The translations under genes and the position numbers were made by a program. Below the pieces are notes generated by a model that was given only the letters and a program-made list of their open reading frames with translations, had not been told where the DNA came from and ran no database searches. Shown here piece after piece: positions 34,528 through 46,585 of a stretch of DNA of 64,000 nt. Source of the stretch: Rhipicephalus microplus (lineage: Eukaryota; Arthropoda; Arachnida; Ixodida; Ixodidae); assembly GCF_043290135.1 (NCBI RefSeq), contig NC_134701.1, forward strand, positions 62,203,502-62,267,501. The letters are read 5' to 3'. How positions within the stretch are numbered: position 1 is the first letter of the stretch; every line of letters begins with the position of its first letter.

Positions 34528-34870
34528 ACTCGAAAAAGTAAGGTGTGCATTGGTTTATAAGGTTAATGGGTATTTTCTTTGAAGGTGGTGCAGCAGCTGC
34601 ACTGCTTGGCTGCATACCCGAAGTACATGGGCCATGATCCCAGCCATAGAGGTCGCATTTTTGATAAGACTCTTTAAAAGGAACAAAGCTAAGGGAATAT
34701 ACTCGAAAAAGTAAGGTGTGCATTGGTTTATAAGGTTAATGGGTATTTTCTTTGAAGGTGGTGCAGCAGCTGCACTGCTTGGCTGCATACCCGAAGTACA
34801 TGGGCCATGATCCCAGCCATAGAGGTCGCATTTTTGATAACTCTTTAAAAGGAACAAAGCTAAGGGAATA
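34528..34870. repeat. Tandem duplication, 173/170-bp units
   Basis: Unit 34528-34700 is repeated at 34701-34870. Both start ACTCGAAAAAGTAAGGTGTG and run to GAACAAAGCTAAGGGAATAT. The copies differ mainly by a 3-base deletion (GATAAGACTC against GATAACTC), so the duplication is recent. It ends about 70 bases before the snoRNA at 34938. Confidence 0.93.
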
Positions 34871-34937
34871 TATTTGTTCTTCCAGATGCGACTATCGTAG
34901 CATAGGGCCCGACTTGCTGCCAAGGCGTGTTACTCCA

Positions 34938-35010
34938 GAGGCTGCTGTGATGATTTGAAAAATACCATCTTTCGGCTGAATGCTGTGCTGAGAGACTATT
35001 CTGAAGCCTC
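34938..35010 (+). ncRNA. Box C/D snoRNA, 28S guide (U32/U51/snR39-type), copy 2
   Basis: C box GTGATGA (34947-34953), the same guide ACCATCTTTCGG (34964-34975), D' CTGA (34976-34979), D box CTGA (35001-35004). Terminal stem GAGGCT (34938-34943) with AGCCTC (35005-35010). The C' box is degenerate (TGCTGTGCTGAG region). Located in RPS8 intron 3. Closest relative is copy 3, from which it differs mainly between C' and D. Confidence 0.87.
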
Positions 35011-35063
35011 CGGGTGCTTGCCTTGGGCCATGCAGTCAATGTGCATGTGACGAAATGCATTTA

Positions 35064-35557
35064 CAGTTAAACCTCCTGGTTATAAAAAAGCGGGATATAA
35101 CAAACTGATGGATATAATTAAGCAATTGTAATTCTTGAAATTTCCATAGACGCCCATGTATTTAAAACCTCGTTTAACAAAGCAAAAATTTCCTCACAAT
35201 GGATATAACGAACCATTCTTCGCCTGCAATAGGCATGGACTGATCATTGTGGTATACGTCAATACAATATCTATACCTGCCAAGTTTTATGATTTTATCG
35301 TAAAGTACCCAATTTTCAGCACATTTTTACGAGCATCGTAACGACAACTATTTTTTAACGATTGTTCATGTTCCGGGTCGAAAAGTTTGCAAACTGAGCA
35401 TGCTGTTTCAGACAGTCAACTGCACCAGCTGAGCCTGGCCCTTTTTTTTTTGCGGTGGTTATGCAGGCAACACTGTATTGGCTTATATCCAGAGTCAAAA
35501 CCAAAGCCAAAAGGCATTGACTTCGCGGATAGCGGAAATGTGCTCGACTTTCTTTGA
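35064..35557 (+). mobile_element. Outer Tigger-like element, 5' part
   Basis: Starts CAGTTAAACCTCCTGGTTAT after TTA. The mirrored end is at 40702 (on minus CAGTCAAACCTCATTATAAC). The interval between holds an inserted Tigger (35560) and a hAT remnant. The left part has no coding motif. Confidence 0.6.
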
Positions 35558-35559
35558 TA

Positions 35560-37670
35560 CAGTCGAGCCCGACTATATCGAACCCGTTTATATCAAATTA
35601 TCCCGTATATCGAACCATTCCTAAACACGGTAAGTTTTTATTGAGAACATATAGCAAAAGTTACTGTTTTATCAAACGAAAGTAGCAACGACTATAGCAA
35701 CGACAACTGATATGTCAAACTCCATGTGCCTCAAAAGTGCCCCAGCAAGTTGGCTTTCCCTCGCGGTGGCGGGGAAAACTGCCGGCGCCACCCTAGAAAA
35801 AGTTGGTTAGACCCGGTTGTGCGCGGGCAGACACCTCCCTCCAAGAAATGATATTGGCCTGCTCGCAGCGCCTACAGCCAATCAGAGGCCGACGTGCTTT
35901 CTCCGAGGCGGTAGAAATGAGCGCCATTTTTTTTTCTTTATGCTTGTGTGCCTGCTGCTGCCGATTCAGCGTGGTCTGTGGTGTTGCCTGTTGGTGCTCT
36001 GTGAGCTGTATTAGCACGCTGTCATCATGGCTTGCGCAAAGAGGCAGAATTTGTCGTTCGCCACGAAACTCGAAATCGTCAATCCGGTTGAGCGCGGTGA
36101 AAAGAAGTTCGACGTCGCCGCGGCGTACAAAATTCCAAGGAGCACCTTGAGTACTATCCTGAAGAACAAGGCAGACATTAGGACCAAGTCGGACAAAAGG
36201 CCAGGTGCTCAAGGCGCCCGACGTGTGCGCGCAGCTGTGTACGATGTTGAAGCGGCCGTTTACAAGTGGTTTGTGGACGTTCGGTCGCGAAACATCCCGG
36301 TGTCCGGCCCTATGATCGAGCAGAAAGCCAAGGACCTTGCTTTTTTGCTTGTCTGGAATGATTTCCAAGGCGGTTCAGGCTGGCTTCAGCGGTTCGAAGA
36401 ACGGCACGACATTGTTGGCAAAGCTGTTACAGGTGAAAGCAGAGCGGTGGACCTGGACAGCATAGAAAAATAGCTCGAGGAAAACTGGCGAGATATCGCA
36501 GCAAGATATAGAGCCCAAGATATCTTCAATGCGGATGAAACCGCTCTGTTTTGGCAAATGTTGCCAAACAAGACACTTGGGTGTCGTGGCGACAAGACAA
36601 GTGGCGGCAAGGCAAACAAAGCTCGTGTGTCCGTGCTGTTGACAGCTAATTTAGACAGATCAAAAAAGCTTCGACCTCTGGTTATCAGGAAAAGCACGGC
36701 ACCACGGTGTTTTCAAAATGCGCTGTCGCTTTCAGTTACCCACCAAGCAAACTCAAAAGCGTGGATGGCCGGGGAGCTTTTCAGCAGATGGCTATCGTCG
36801 TAGAATGATGATTTGGTAGGCGAAAATCGCAAGGCGTGCCTGCTGGTGGACAATTGTTCATCGCACCACTGCAGTACGACCTTCAGCAACATTGAGCTGC
36901 ATTTTTTGCTCCCAAACACTACGTCTGTACTGCAACCACTGGATCAAGGTGCTGTACGCGCAATGAAAGCCAGCTCTCGGAAGCGCCTGGTGGAGAGGCT
37001 GCTGCAGAACCTTCGTGTCTGCAGGGAGCTTAAGATCGACTTGCTCGGAGCTATTTCCATGTTGAGTAAATCGTGGGCAGATCTCAAGAAGGAGACGATC
37101 CAAAACTGCTTTAGGATGCCGGCTTCCGCATGCCTGGTGATGACACCCCAAATTCTGACAGCACTGAAGACACCGCAGGTGTTTCCGCCGAAGTTTGGAA
37201 CGAGCTGGCAGAGTTCCCGGGTGCCATCGTCGGATCGACATTCGACGAGTTCGTCAGTGCGGACGATGTCCCCATCATGGGCCAATTACAGGATGAGGAT
37301 TACATTTCAGACGTCGTGCCGACCACGAGCCAAAGCGACAGCAATATGGAAATCGACGGCCCATTGCCTACATCCTCCGAAGTGATTAGTGCACTTGCGT
37401 TGGTCTGGCGCTATTGATTGAATGTGGAAGGTTGTGGCCTCAGCTGCTCCGACTCGTTGGACAACGTGGAGGTGTGCGTGCTGTCGCAGGCAGCGAAGTC
37501 GTTGACCCAGAAAAAAATCGGGGACTATTTTGTTCCACACTAGGGCACCCAAGTAAGCCATCGTATTAATAAAGTACTTTTCTTCTAGTTTGTTATGTGC
37601 CTTTGTGTCGAAACCTATACCGGACCTATATCGAATTATGCCATATATCGAACTAATAAATGTTTTTTGG
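35560..37670 (+). mobile_element. Tigger (pogo superfamily) element with near-complete transposase
   Basis: Begins CAGTCGAGCCCGACTATATC after TA (35558-35559). The 3' terminal repeat is only partly recognisable (ATATATCGAACTAAT near 37650). It encloses the transposase pseudogene at 36027-37415 and appears inserted into the outer Tigger-like element. Confidence 0.75.
36027..37415 (+). pseudogene. Tigger transposase with two stop codons and a late frameshift
   Basis: Starts MACAKRQNLSFATKLEIVN. It has a CENP-B-type N-terminal HTH (KKFDVAAAYKIPRSTLSTIL) and a second HTH (YKWFVDVRSRNIPVSGPMI), then the DDE domain: FNADETALFW, CLLVDNCSSHHC and LLPNTTSVLQPLDQG. TAG stops interrupt it at about 36472 and 36800, and the C-terminal frame changes near 37115. 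Otherwise it is almost full length (about 460 codons), so it lost function fairly recently. Pogo-type transposases cut and paste DNA at TA targets. Confidence 0.88.
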
Positions 37671-37807
37671 CCGGGATATTCTGCTACATGTGATTACAAA
37701 GAAACAGACTCGACGAAACATGTGGACTATAATGGGAAACTTTGAGGGTATTCAGCAAAGCGGATCTTGATACAACTCGAGCGGAGTGCCTTTTAGTGCG
37801 TTCCTGA

Positions 37808-39600
37808 TTGGACACAACGTGCCGTTCATGGCTGCTGATCACGCTGGAGACCTCTTTCGAAAAATATTTTCACTCGGAAGCTATGAACTGCGCCTGTGTC
37901 CGTACGAAGACTACAGCGATTGTGAAGGAAATGGCCAATAAAGCTATCGACGAAGTGATAAGCCGCTTGCAGCGCGCTCCGTTCTCGGTGGCCACAGACG
38001 GGAGCAATGTCGCTGGCAACAATGCAAGACTGTATTCCATTGTGGTCACGCTCTGTTATAGTACTGTTTGCACTGCTTTGCTCGCGATGCCTATGCTTGT
38101 TGTGGGCACACTAACGAGCAAAAAGATGCCGCTCCAGAACTGCATCGGCATGGCATGTGACAACGTGCCAGTCATGATTAGATTGAAAAACGGAGTGGCT
38201 GCTGTGCTGAAAGAAAGCCTTGAGAACATTGCCATCATGGGCTGCTGTTGCGATTTGATCAATCTGGCGGCACAGAAAGGCTCAGCATGCCTTTCACTGA
38301 ATGTGTATGAGGTGCTAGTTGACATTTTCTACTACCTCGAGAAAAGCTGAAAGCTTTTCAGTCTCCACGATGTAGAGGCCAAGAAAATTGTAAAGCATGT
38401 CAGCACCAAGTGGCTCTCTGTTGGAAGGAGCCTGAAACAGCTTGTGGACCAGTGGCAGCCACTGCGTAGTTTCTTCCATAGTGAAGTAAGGCCCTCCGGG
38501 CAGGTTTCCAAGTTTCCCAGCAAGCCATGTAACTTTCGCACTGACCTTCAGAAGAATGCAAAGTAAGTGGAGAGCAGTCATCAGAGCAAAAGACCAAGAC
38601 TGGACACAAATGTCCCCGTGTCGAATACAGCTTCCGAGCGAACCCAAAACTGTCCAGAAAAGGTCTTAAACAGAAGAAAGGCTATTCATGTTTCTTCATA
38701 CGCAAATAGAGCATACTGTGACTTCTTGCTGTCTGTAATCCCAGAATTTGAAAAGGTGAACGTGTTCCTGCAGTCTGGAGCCCTTCAAGTGCACATGCTG
38801 CGTGAAGTGCTTAGTAACTTGCAAAGAGAAATCATGTTAAGTTTTGTAAAACCTTCAGTGATAAAAAAAGCTGATGTGTTGTGTTGGCTGACAGACTACT
38901 AATCTTCCGTCAGCCAAAGAGATAATGAAGATGTTGTAATTGGTAGTCGGACCACATAGACCTTGGAAGGCCTAAAAAAAGATGCAAGGGAAGAAATTTT
39001 TACACATATAAGGAGGTTTGTTGCAGCAACAGAGTACACGATCCTGAAGTTTCCACTGAAGTGTGAGCTGTTGAAAAGTGCAGAAGTAGCAAGGCTTGCG
39101 CCCATTGAACACGCCAGGTTTTCTGATGTCAAGTACTTGATCAACCGCTTCCCAGTGCTGCTACCACTTCAAGAGGGGCAAGATGTGAATTCTGCTCTGG
39201 ATGACATTCAGGCAGGGTTCCTGAGTCTTCAGTTGGAAGAATTACCCGGTTAAGTACATAAGGAGCAGCAGATTGATGAGCAATGGCGGGCGGTGTCCGG
39301 TTTACGAGAAGTGGATGGCAGCTTTAAGTTTGCCGGACTTTCAAAATTTATGTTGGGGTTCCTAACACTCCCGCATAGTAATGCAGAGTGTGAAAGTCTT
39401 CAGCAAAGTGAAAAAGGCGCACACCCAGTTCCGTGCCTCCATGTCGAAAGAGATGGTGGAGCAATTGCTTGTCGTAAGATGTGCCCAGTCACATCCGGGG
39501 AAAGTGCCACAAACAGGTCTTTGACAAGGACTTTCTGAGGAAGGCCAAGGCTGCCACGGCCTCTATGCTAGCCCACCCCTCCACTTTTTGAGAACTTTTC
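37808..39600 (+). pseudogene. hAT-type transposase remnant
   Basis: Readable in several frames: RAPFSVATDGSNVAGNN, ACDNVPVMIRLKNGVAAVLK, LVDIFYYLEKS, KIVKHVSTKWLSVGRSLKQL, then, after stops near 38348, 38902 and 39250, the C-terminal dimerisation block GFLTLPHSNAECE. Motif order matches the hAT family related to ZMYM/ZNF862-like proteins. Element ends and the 8-bp duplication were not found. Confidence 0.78.
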
Positions 39601-39964
39601 GTGCCTCTTTTGTGAAATGTTTCTTTTGTATTCCATTCATCTAAGCCAGTTTATGAAAAATAAAGTGCTATTTTAGTATTTTTGTACTTGGTTTTAGTAT
39701 TTTTTGTCATCTCCTGTAGCACTTCAAGAACTGTGGGGTTGGCACGGCTGAATATCTTAGACCGCGCTACGGTTTTTCGTCTTATCACCACTGCGGTAGT
39801 TCAAAACTTGCGCCTTGCGCTCCCCGGGAGCCGCCTGCGGCCTGCCAACACTCATGTGGGAGCGAGTCTCCCTCCCCTTCACTCAGGAATGAATGGACTC
39901 GCACGCAACTCCACAAGCTTGAGCTTCAGGTGCCTCTACTTTCCTGTAGAACTCGTTGACCTGC

Positions 39965-40702
39965 TCACGCATGTGACCTCTTTATATGTTTGCCGCTAGG
40001 CACGAAATGGACAATATCAGCAGCAATGTTTAAAGCCGTTGTGTTGGCATGAAAAAAAATAGTGGCTGAGATTTCGGCGACGTAACTGGGTGTCGCGGGT
40101 GACCAGGCCCAGACGTCGTGGGACACTCTCCTTGACGCCGGCGTTGTGCCTGGCCGACGACACTTTCTGCATGTACGTCTGTGCCAATGCTGATGCAACG
40201 ACAACCAAAGAGTTGTCAAATGCGGAAATTGTGCCAAATGAAAACAAAACCATGACGTAGAAATAGTGACAAATGTGTCGACACCCCGGAGCCTAATGTT
40301 GGCGAACCAGACACCTGCGCAAGCGCTGGATGCGACAGACCTGCTGTGTTGCTTCTTTGGTGCTTACGGTGACGGTGAGCATGGACTCAAAATAGCTGCT
40401 GCAGCTGAAAAAGCAGTCAGCAAAGTCAATAATGTTAAGGACTATTTTTCTTCGAAGTGATTGCCTGCTGGTGTGCTGAGTTTAGTGGAAATAAAATGCA
40501 TTGTTTGTTATTTTGCTATTTTTTGCCTTCAGACGGCCGTTTTTCTCTGTGCGGCGGGCTGCTGTGATATTCGTTAGTGTGTACTTTCTCTCGTGCTGGC
40601 TAATTGCTGGTAGAAATGGATATTGGCTATAACAAACTAATGGTTATAACAGTAATTACGACTCTCCCTTCCCTTCAACTTCGTTATAATGAGGTTTGAC
40701 TG
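39965..40702 (+). mobile_element. Outer Tigger-like element, 3' part
   Basis: The short frame ending DLLCCFFGAYGDGEHGLKIA...VKDYFSSK (40266-40460) resembles a Tigger transposase C-terminus. The segment ends TCGTTATAATGAGGTTTGACTG, the inverse of the terminus at 35064. The intervening transposase is lost. Confidence 0.6.
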
Positions 40703-40766
40703 CACATGGGGTTCTATGAAAGGGTAAGCGAGAGTAAAAAAAGTAACATTGTTAGCGGTTACGTTA

Positions 40767-41853
40767 TACCGTAATTACTCGAATCTAACGCGTACCTTTT
40801 TTCCTGGTTAAGTGAGTTCATAAATCGCATGTGCGTTAGAATCGAGTACGAACAAAAAAAATTACGGTTAATCTATTGCCATCGGCAAATCCAAAATGCC
40901 GCCCCCTACGTGCGTCGGCATGGCGCGTCGGCCATTTCTGCCTATGTGTTTCTCATGTGCGGGACTTCGTACGTGTGCTGAGGAGTTCGTCATCTAGTAG
41001 TGCATTAGCATCGACGGCGCGGAAGGGCCGCCTTTGAAAACTCGAGTGCACCACGATGCCGCTTTTAAAAGAAAAGTCATCGCGTGTGCAGAAACGGACC
41101 GAAATCGGGCCGCATAGCGGTCGTTCGGAGTTCCCGAAACGTGCGTGCGGGACCGGCGGAAACAAAAGCAAAAGATTGTCGACAGCAAAGCTTCACGCAA
41201 AGGCTTCAGTGGACCACAGCAGGGTCGGTTTCCACAAATTAAAGAGCTGCTCGGCGAGTATGTGCTTGAGCAGCGAGCGGCACAGCGGCCCGTGACGACA
41301 GAACTGCTCCAAGTGCGGCCTATGCAATTAGTCTTAGAAAAAGGTCTAATGCGGAGCCAGTTTAAAGCGAGCAGGTGCTGGTTAACTAACTTTATGAAAA
41401 GGAAAGGCTTTTCCCTCCGAAGAGGAACATGCATATGCGAAAAGTTTTGCGGAGGAGTACGATGAAAACTTTTCAGAGGTTCGTCCTAAACTTGCGGCGC
41501 AACAACGGCTACCTGCTTGGGCAAATCGGGAATGCCGATCAGACGCCTCTTTACTTCGACATGCCTGGCACCACAAACGTCGAGAAGAAGGGGGCGAAGC
41601 AAGTTCGCGTGCTTACATCGGTCTACGGTAAAACTACAGTGACGGCAATGCTCTGTTACACGTCAGATGGGCACAAGCTTCGCCCGTACCTCATATTTAA
41701 ATGGAAGACGCTCCCGAAAGGAGTCGTTTTTTCGAGTGGTGTGATCGTGCGGGCCAGCGAGAAAAATGGGTGCGCGTTGCAATCGATGTCTTACTTTTTT
41801 TTTTTTTTTTGTGGTGGAAATCGAGGGCGCGGTAGAATCACATTAATACGGTA
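40767..41853 (+). mobile_element. Mini-pogo copy B
   Basis: TIRs TACCGTAATTACTCGAATCT ... TAATACGGTA. Interior as in copy A, with the transposase N-terminal half in two frames (41056-41465, 41429-41854) because of the shared TTTTGCGG frameshift. It ends at the same internal point (VIVRASEKNG followed by poly-T) as the other copies. Confidence 0.85.
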
Positions 41854-43212
41854 AGTAGTGTGCACTGTATTAAGGAACTTGCTGTCCAACTGCTGCTAGC
41901 TTTTACTACGGAGGACTGGAGCCCCTAAATCTATTTGAGAACTTCGCGCTTTACAAGGGGCAGCTGTTTTCTCCAGTGACAAATGCACACTGTGTAACGC
42001 TGTAATGTTGTGCAACCGGTCGGTTCTCATGCTCCAGCTCATGTTCAACGAACTTTTAGTTTATAATCGGTTATGTAGCTAGCGCACCGGCCCATCTGCC
42101 CTGATGTCCAATGAAGAAACTCGACAACAAAGACACTGAGTGTTACTTGCACACTGCCAGTGCATGTGGCACAGTGAGTGCAGTGGGCACAGTCCCACTT
42201 CGTTTTTTGCTGTTTTTGGGCTGCAGTGCTAGTATGGTGCCATAAGCAAAGCAGTTTCTTCTGCATTAGCTGATGGCGCTCTGCCGCAAAAGGTGCAACT
42301 GAAATTTCGATCGACATAGTCTCCACTTGCAACTGTTCACCATGGTTATTAGAAACTCTTCTGAATTCTATTGTAGAGTTTGTTATATAACAGTTGATTT
42401 AAATTTGCTCCCATAGACAACAGCACTGGCTATCGCACTGGCCCAATGTGTGTGGGGGGGGGGCAATGCGAGGGGGTTCATTACATGAGTAAATACGGTA
42501 ATTTGTCAATTGTGACAAATGCAATCACTGTTTCACTTCAGTGTCTCTAACTTTGAGCATGCATGGCAGCCTTATGCCAGTGTGTAAATGAGCTTTGCTC
42601 TGCGAATGGAAGGTTTATGCGATGAAGACAGTTTGATGTAAAAATCATTCTGCAATAGGGAACCAGCACTTGAAATTCTGCAGTTGGCTCAATAGTCCAA
42701 AGCGGGCATATCGTAGCAGCTGATGTAATGCATTTTGTAAAGCTTTTTTGTTTTTAGCACCTTCCTGTCAAAGTAGCCTCAAGATAGTGTGATACCAAGC
42801 AATAAAGTGAACTAGAATACAGTATTATGGGCGCAAGGGCTGGTCCTCTGCAAGAGTGGCAGTTATGTCGAGACTCCCTGCCCAGGGCTCTCGCTTGGCG
42901 TGCCACCTATCAAGCGCTGGTTTCCCATAAGGTGGGAGAGCAGCTCATCAAATAGCAAAATCTGCAGCTTGTAGCATCAAACGCTGCCATTTTGTAAACT
43001 ACCAGTTAGCCGAGTTGGCAGTGCCCTGAGTGACAACAAAGTTTGCAGCAATGCATTCTTACGTTAAATTGATGTTGAGAATGCCTTTTACCATTTGTAA
43101 TTGCTGTCATTTTATCTAGTGTTTACAAGACTGTTTATTTGACATCGTTTGGTGAATATTAATGCGAGGTGTAGTTTTGTAGTGATTGGCTTTGACATGT
43201 GCCTCTCTGCAG
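41854..43212. other. RPS8 intron 3, 3' part: no recognised gene
   Basis: No gene, RNA or bounded element supported. A short poly-G run lies near 42453. Confidence 0.45.
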
Positions 43213-43388
43213 ACTGCACACGCAAGACCCGTATCATTGACGTGGTCTACAATGCGAGCAACAACGAGCTCGTCCGAACCAAGACCCTTGTGAAGAATGC
43301 CATCGTCATGATTGATGCCACCCCCTTCCGGCAGTGGTACGAGGCCCACTACGCACTGCCCCTGGGGCGCAAGAAGGGTGCCAAGCTG
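43213..43388 (+). CDS. RPS8: RPS8 coding exon 4
   Basis: 176 bases between CTCTCTGCAG and GTGAGGGA. It encodes (H)[37 protein letters not shown] and [14 protein letters not shown], almost identical to human eS8. Phase 1 at entry, phase 0 at exit. The largest coding exon and strongest identification in the window. Confidence 0.98.
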
Positions 43389-44892
43389 GTGAGGGAGGGC
43401 CTCTTTTTGTGTGTGTGGGGGGAGGAGGAAACATTGCCTCTTGAAAACTGCTTAGAAAGCGTTCCCTGTCGTGTTTTAGATCAGTTTGCAAGGCATGCAT
43501 CGGACATTCCCAAATCGTTGAATGCTCATCTGAATATGCACAGAATTACATTTAAACCATTTTTTTAACAGCAAAAAAATCAAGGTGGTGGTGTTTAAGA
43601 TAATGTGTTGTGGCCTTCACTTGCAGATTTTGCAAAAAGGATTGTTTGCATTATATGGGAGACCACAATAAAACTTTTTGCACATAAAGGCGTGGGGAAG
43701 GGGTCTAAACAAGTGGAGCTTTAGTCTGAGTCTTTTTTTTTTGCTTGAGAAATTTGGAGATCTAGACCTAAACTTTTTTAGTCTGCATCAGTGGGCATGT
43801 GAAGTATGGACATGCATAATTAATTTGTCTGCGGGAGGTAAACGGTTATGCATCCAAGGTGAAATAAGCGGGCCAGACTGGGCAGGATGAAAGAAAAAGC
43901 TCTGTACATTCAGCCTAATGTTGAATGAAAACTTGTGCTTTTAAATTTTTACAGTGCTGTGCAAGTCAGCTCGCAAATTTGACTGTAATCTATGCATATA
44001 CAGTGGAGCCACAATTATGACCTTAGGGGACCACGCATAGTTGCTGTACAATCGTACAACTAAGATTATAAGCAGTGACAGTCAGCCTTGCCCAAAGAAC
44101 GGGTACAGACTGCCTAAATAAGCCCACGGCGTGATCTTGTGCCTCTGCAAAAAAAGTTAAATTAAGTTATTGTAGCTAATGATAGTGTTACTTAGTTGAA
44201 GGAGGTGCGAGCAAATTTTTATCCTAAAACTTTAAAAAAGTTTACTTCAATGCACATTTTTCCACAGATTAAGTTGGAAATTTGCCTGTGCATGAAAACG
44301 AAACCACGTTTCCTAGAACCTATTGTCAGAAGAGTCAGTGTCATTCCTATCACATAATGGCAACGGACCGTGAGTTGGCGTAGAATGCCTTCATGCATGC
44401 TGTAATTTGTTGCCTTGTGAAGTGCAACTAGTGGTGTCAAGTGAAAGTGATTAAACGGTGAAAACAGCTGTGTCGCGCCCTTATGCGGGCAAAGCCTGTG
44501 ACTGCTAGTGTTAAAGGCAGAAGATCAGTTGCACGTTGACCAGGAAAAGTTTCCAGCAACTGGAAATGGGAAAATATTGTCAGCTTTTCGGTTGCCTGAA
44601 GCTACTCGTGTATATAGAGCTCAACTAGGTAGCCACCTTGAATACGTGCGCACACAATCGAGGCATACGTAGAAGCACATGAACTTCAATGAGAATAAAT
44701 TTTTCATTCTAAAAAAGATATCCTGTCTCCCTACTTTTCGAATCGTCAACCTAGGAAACGCAAATTCATATTTTTCTCTTGTGAGTATTTGGTCTACGTT
44801 TGATTTGAGTAAAGATGTTTTTTTCTTTCTTACGGAACCTGAAAGTCATCGTATGCGGGGTCGGTGTAACACTGCGTCATATAACCAAGGTT
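43389..44892. other. RPS8 intron 4, 5' part: no recognised gene
   Basis: No supportable feature. The open reading through the donor (43149-43568) is intron read-through, not an exon. Confidence 0.5.
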
Positions 44893-46001
44893 TACCGTAT
44901 TTACTCGATTCTACCGCGCCTTCGATTGTAACGCGCACCCGATTTCCACCGCGAAAAAAAAAAAAACGTAAGACATCAATTGCAACGCGCACCTATTTTT
45001 CTCGCCGGCCCGCACGATCACACCACTCGAAAAAACTACTCCTTTCGGGAGCGTATTCTATTTAAATATGAGGTACGGGCGAAGCTTGTGCCCATCTGAC
45101 GTGTAACAGAGCTTTCCGTCACGGTAGTTTTACCGTGGACCGATGTCGGCACGCGAACTTGCTTCGCGCCCTTCTTCTCGACGGTTGTGGTGCCAGGCAT
45201 GTCGAAGTAAAGAGGCGTCTGATGGGCATTCCCGATGTGCCCAAGCAGGTAGCCGTTGTTGCGCCGCAAGTTTAGGACGAACCTCTGAAAACTGTGAAGC
45301 TTTTCATCGTACTCCTCCGCAAAACTTTTCGCATATGCATGTTCCCCTTCGGAGGGAAAAGCCTTTCCTTTAAATAAAGTTAGTTAGCCAGCACCTGCTC
45401 GCTTTAAACTGGCTCTGCATTAGACCTTTTTCCAAGACTGATTGCATAGCCCGCACTTGGAGCAGTTCTGTCGTCACGGGCCGCTGTGCTGCTCGCTGCT
45501 CAAGCACATACTTGCCGAGCAGCTCTTTAATTTGCGGAAACCGACCCTGCTGTGGTCCACTGAAGCCTTTGCGTGAAGCTTTGCTGTCGAGAATCTTCTG
45601 CTTTTGTTTCCGCCGGTCCCGCACGCACGTTTCGGGAACTCCGAACGACCCCGATGCGGCCCGATTTCCGTCCGTTTCTGCACACGCCATAACTTTTCTT
45701 TTAAAAGCGGCATCGTGGTGCTATCGAGTTTTTGGAGTCGGCCCTTCCACGCCGTCGATGCTAATGCACTACTAGATGACGAACTCCTCAGCACACGTAC
45801 GAAGTGCCGCACATGGGAAACACATAGGCAGAAATGGCCGACGCGCCATGCCAACGCACGTAGGGGGCGGCCATTTTGGATTTGCCGATGGCAATAGATT
45901 GACCGTAACTTTTTTTTTTGTACTCGATTCTAACGCGCATGCAATTTATAAACTCGCTTAACCGGAAAAAAGGTGCGCGTTAGATTCGAGTAATTACGGT
46001 A
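44893..46001 (-). mobile_element. Mini-pogo copy C (inverted)
   Basis: Starts TACCGTATTTACTCGATTCT and ends TTCGAGTAATTACGGTA. The minus strand carries the same half-transposase (45854-45036) with the B/D-type frameshift and the same internal end. Bounded by TA. Confidence 0.85.
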
Positions 46002-46585
46002 TTATACATTATTTCTATGGAGATACTGCTGGCACCAAACCGATTCGTCAGGAAATGTGGATCGTCGCAAAACCGGGAGACACATTAGTGAAGGTTCACT
46101 GTAACTAGCACTCCTATAGTGTAACTACCTGTACGCTATCTTGACTGAACGCGTCTTGGTAGGATCACGTGTAGTGCCCAATAGCAGGGATGGAACCGCT
46201 GTGCCATCCTGTTCCAAGTCGCCCCTGTTGCCCTAACTCTTTACAGCCGAAGCCCGCTGCAATAAAACTGGCGGGGCGCTGAAAAACTTTCGTTGTAGTG
46301 AAACTAAAAAAATATAGCTTATCTGAGCTAGGAAAGCAAAAGGTTTATTCTCATAATTAAAAATGTGCGCTGCTTCCTATTCTTTCCCAGTAGAGCCACG
46401 ACGAGATTCTCACCCATGCATAGTGAGGCCATGGTGAAAAGCATGCTGAAATAACGCCTAAAACCGCCTTCGTGAACGAACCAAACAGTTGCATTAACAC
46501 GTTCACACCAGCAGCTGTCCGCTGTCAAAAGTATCTGACAATGCCGAAATGGAGGTAGGGTATTGTGGAGCGGCGACTTTTGCAT

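Noticed and set aside
43389..43568. Extension of the RPS8 exon 4 frame past 43388
   Set aside because: Clear GTGAGG donor at 43389 and loss of similarity to eS8 immediately after it; it is intron.
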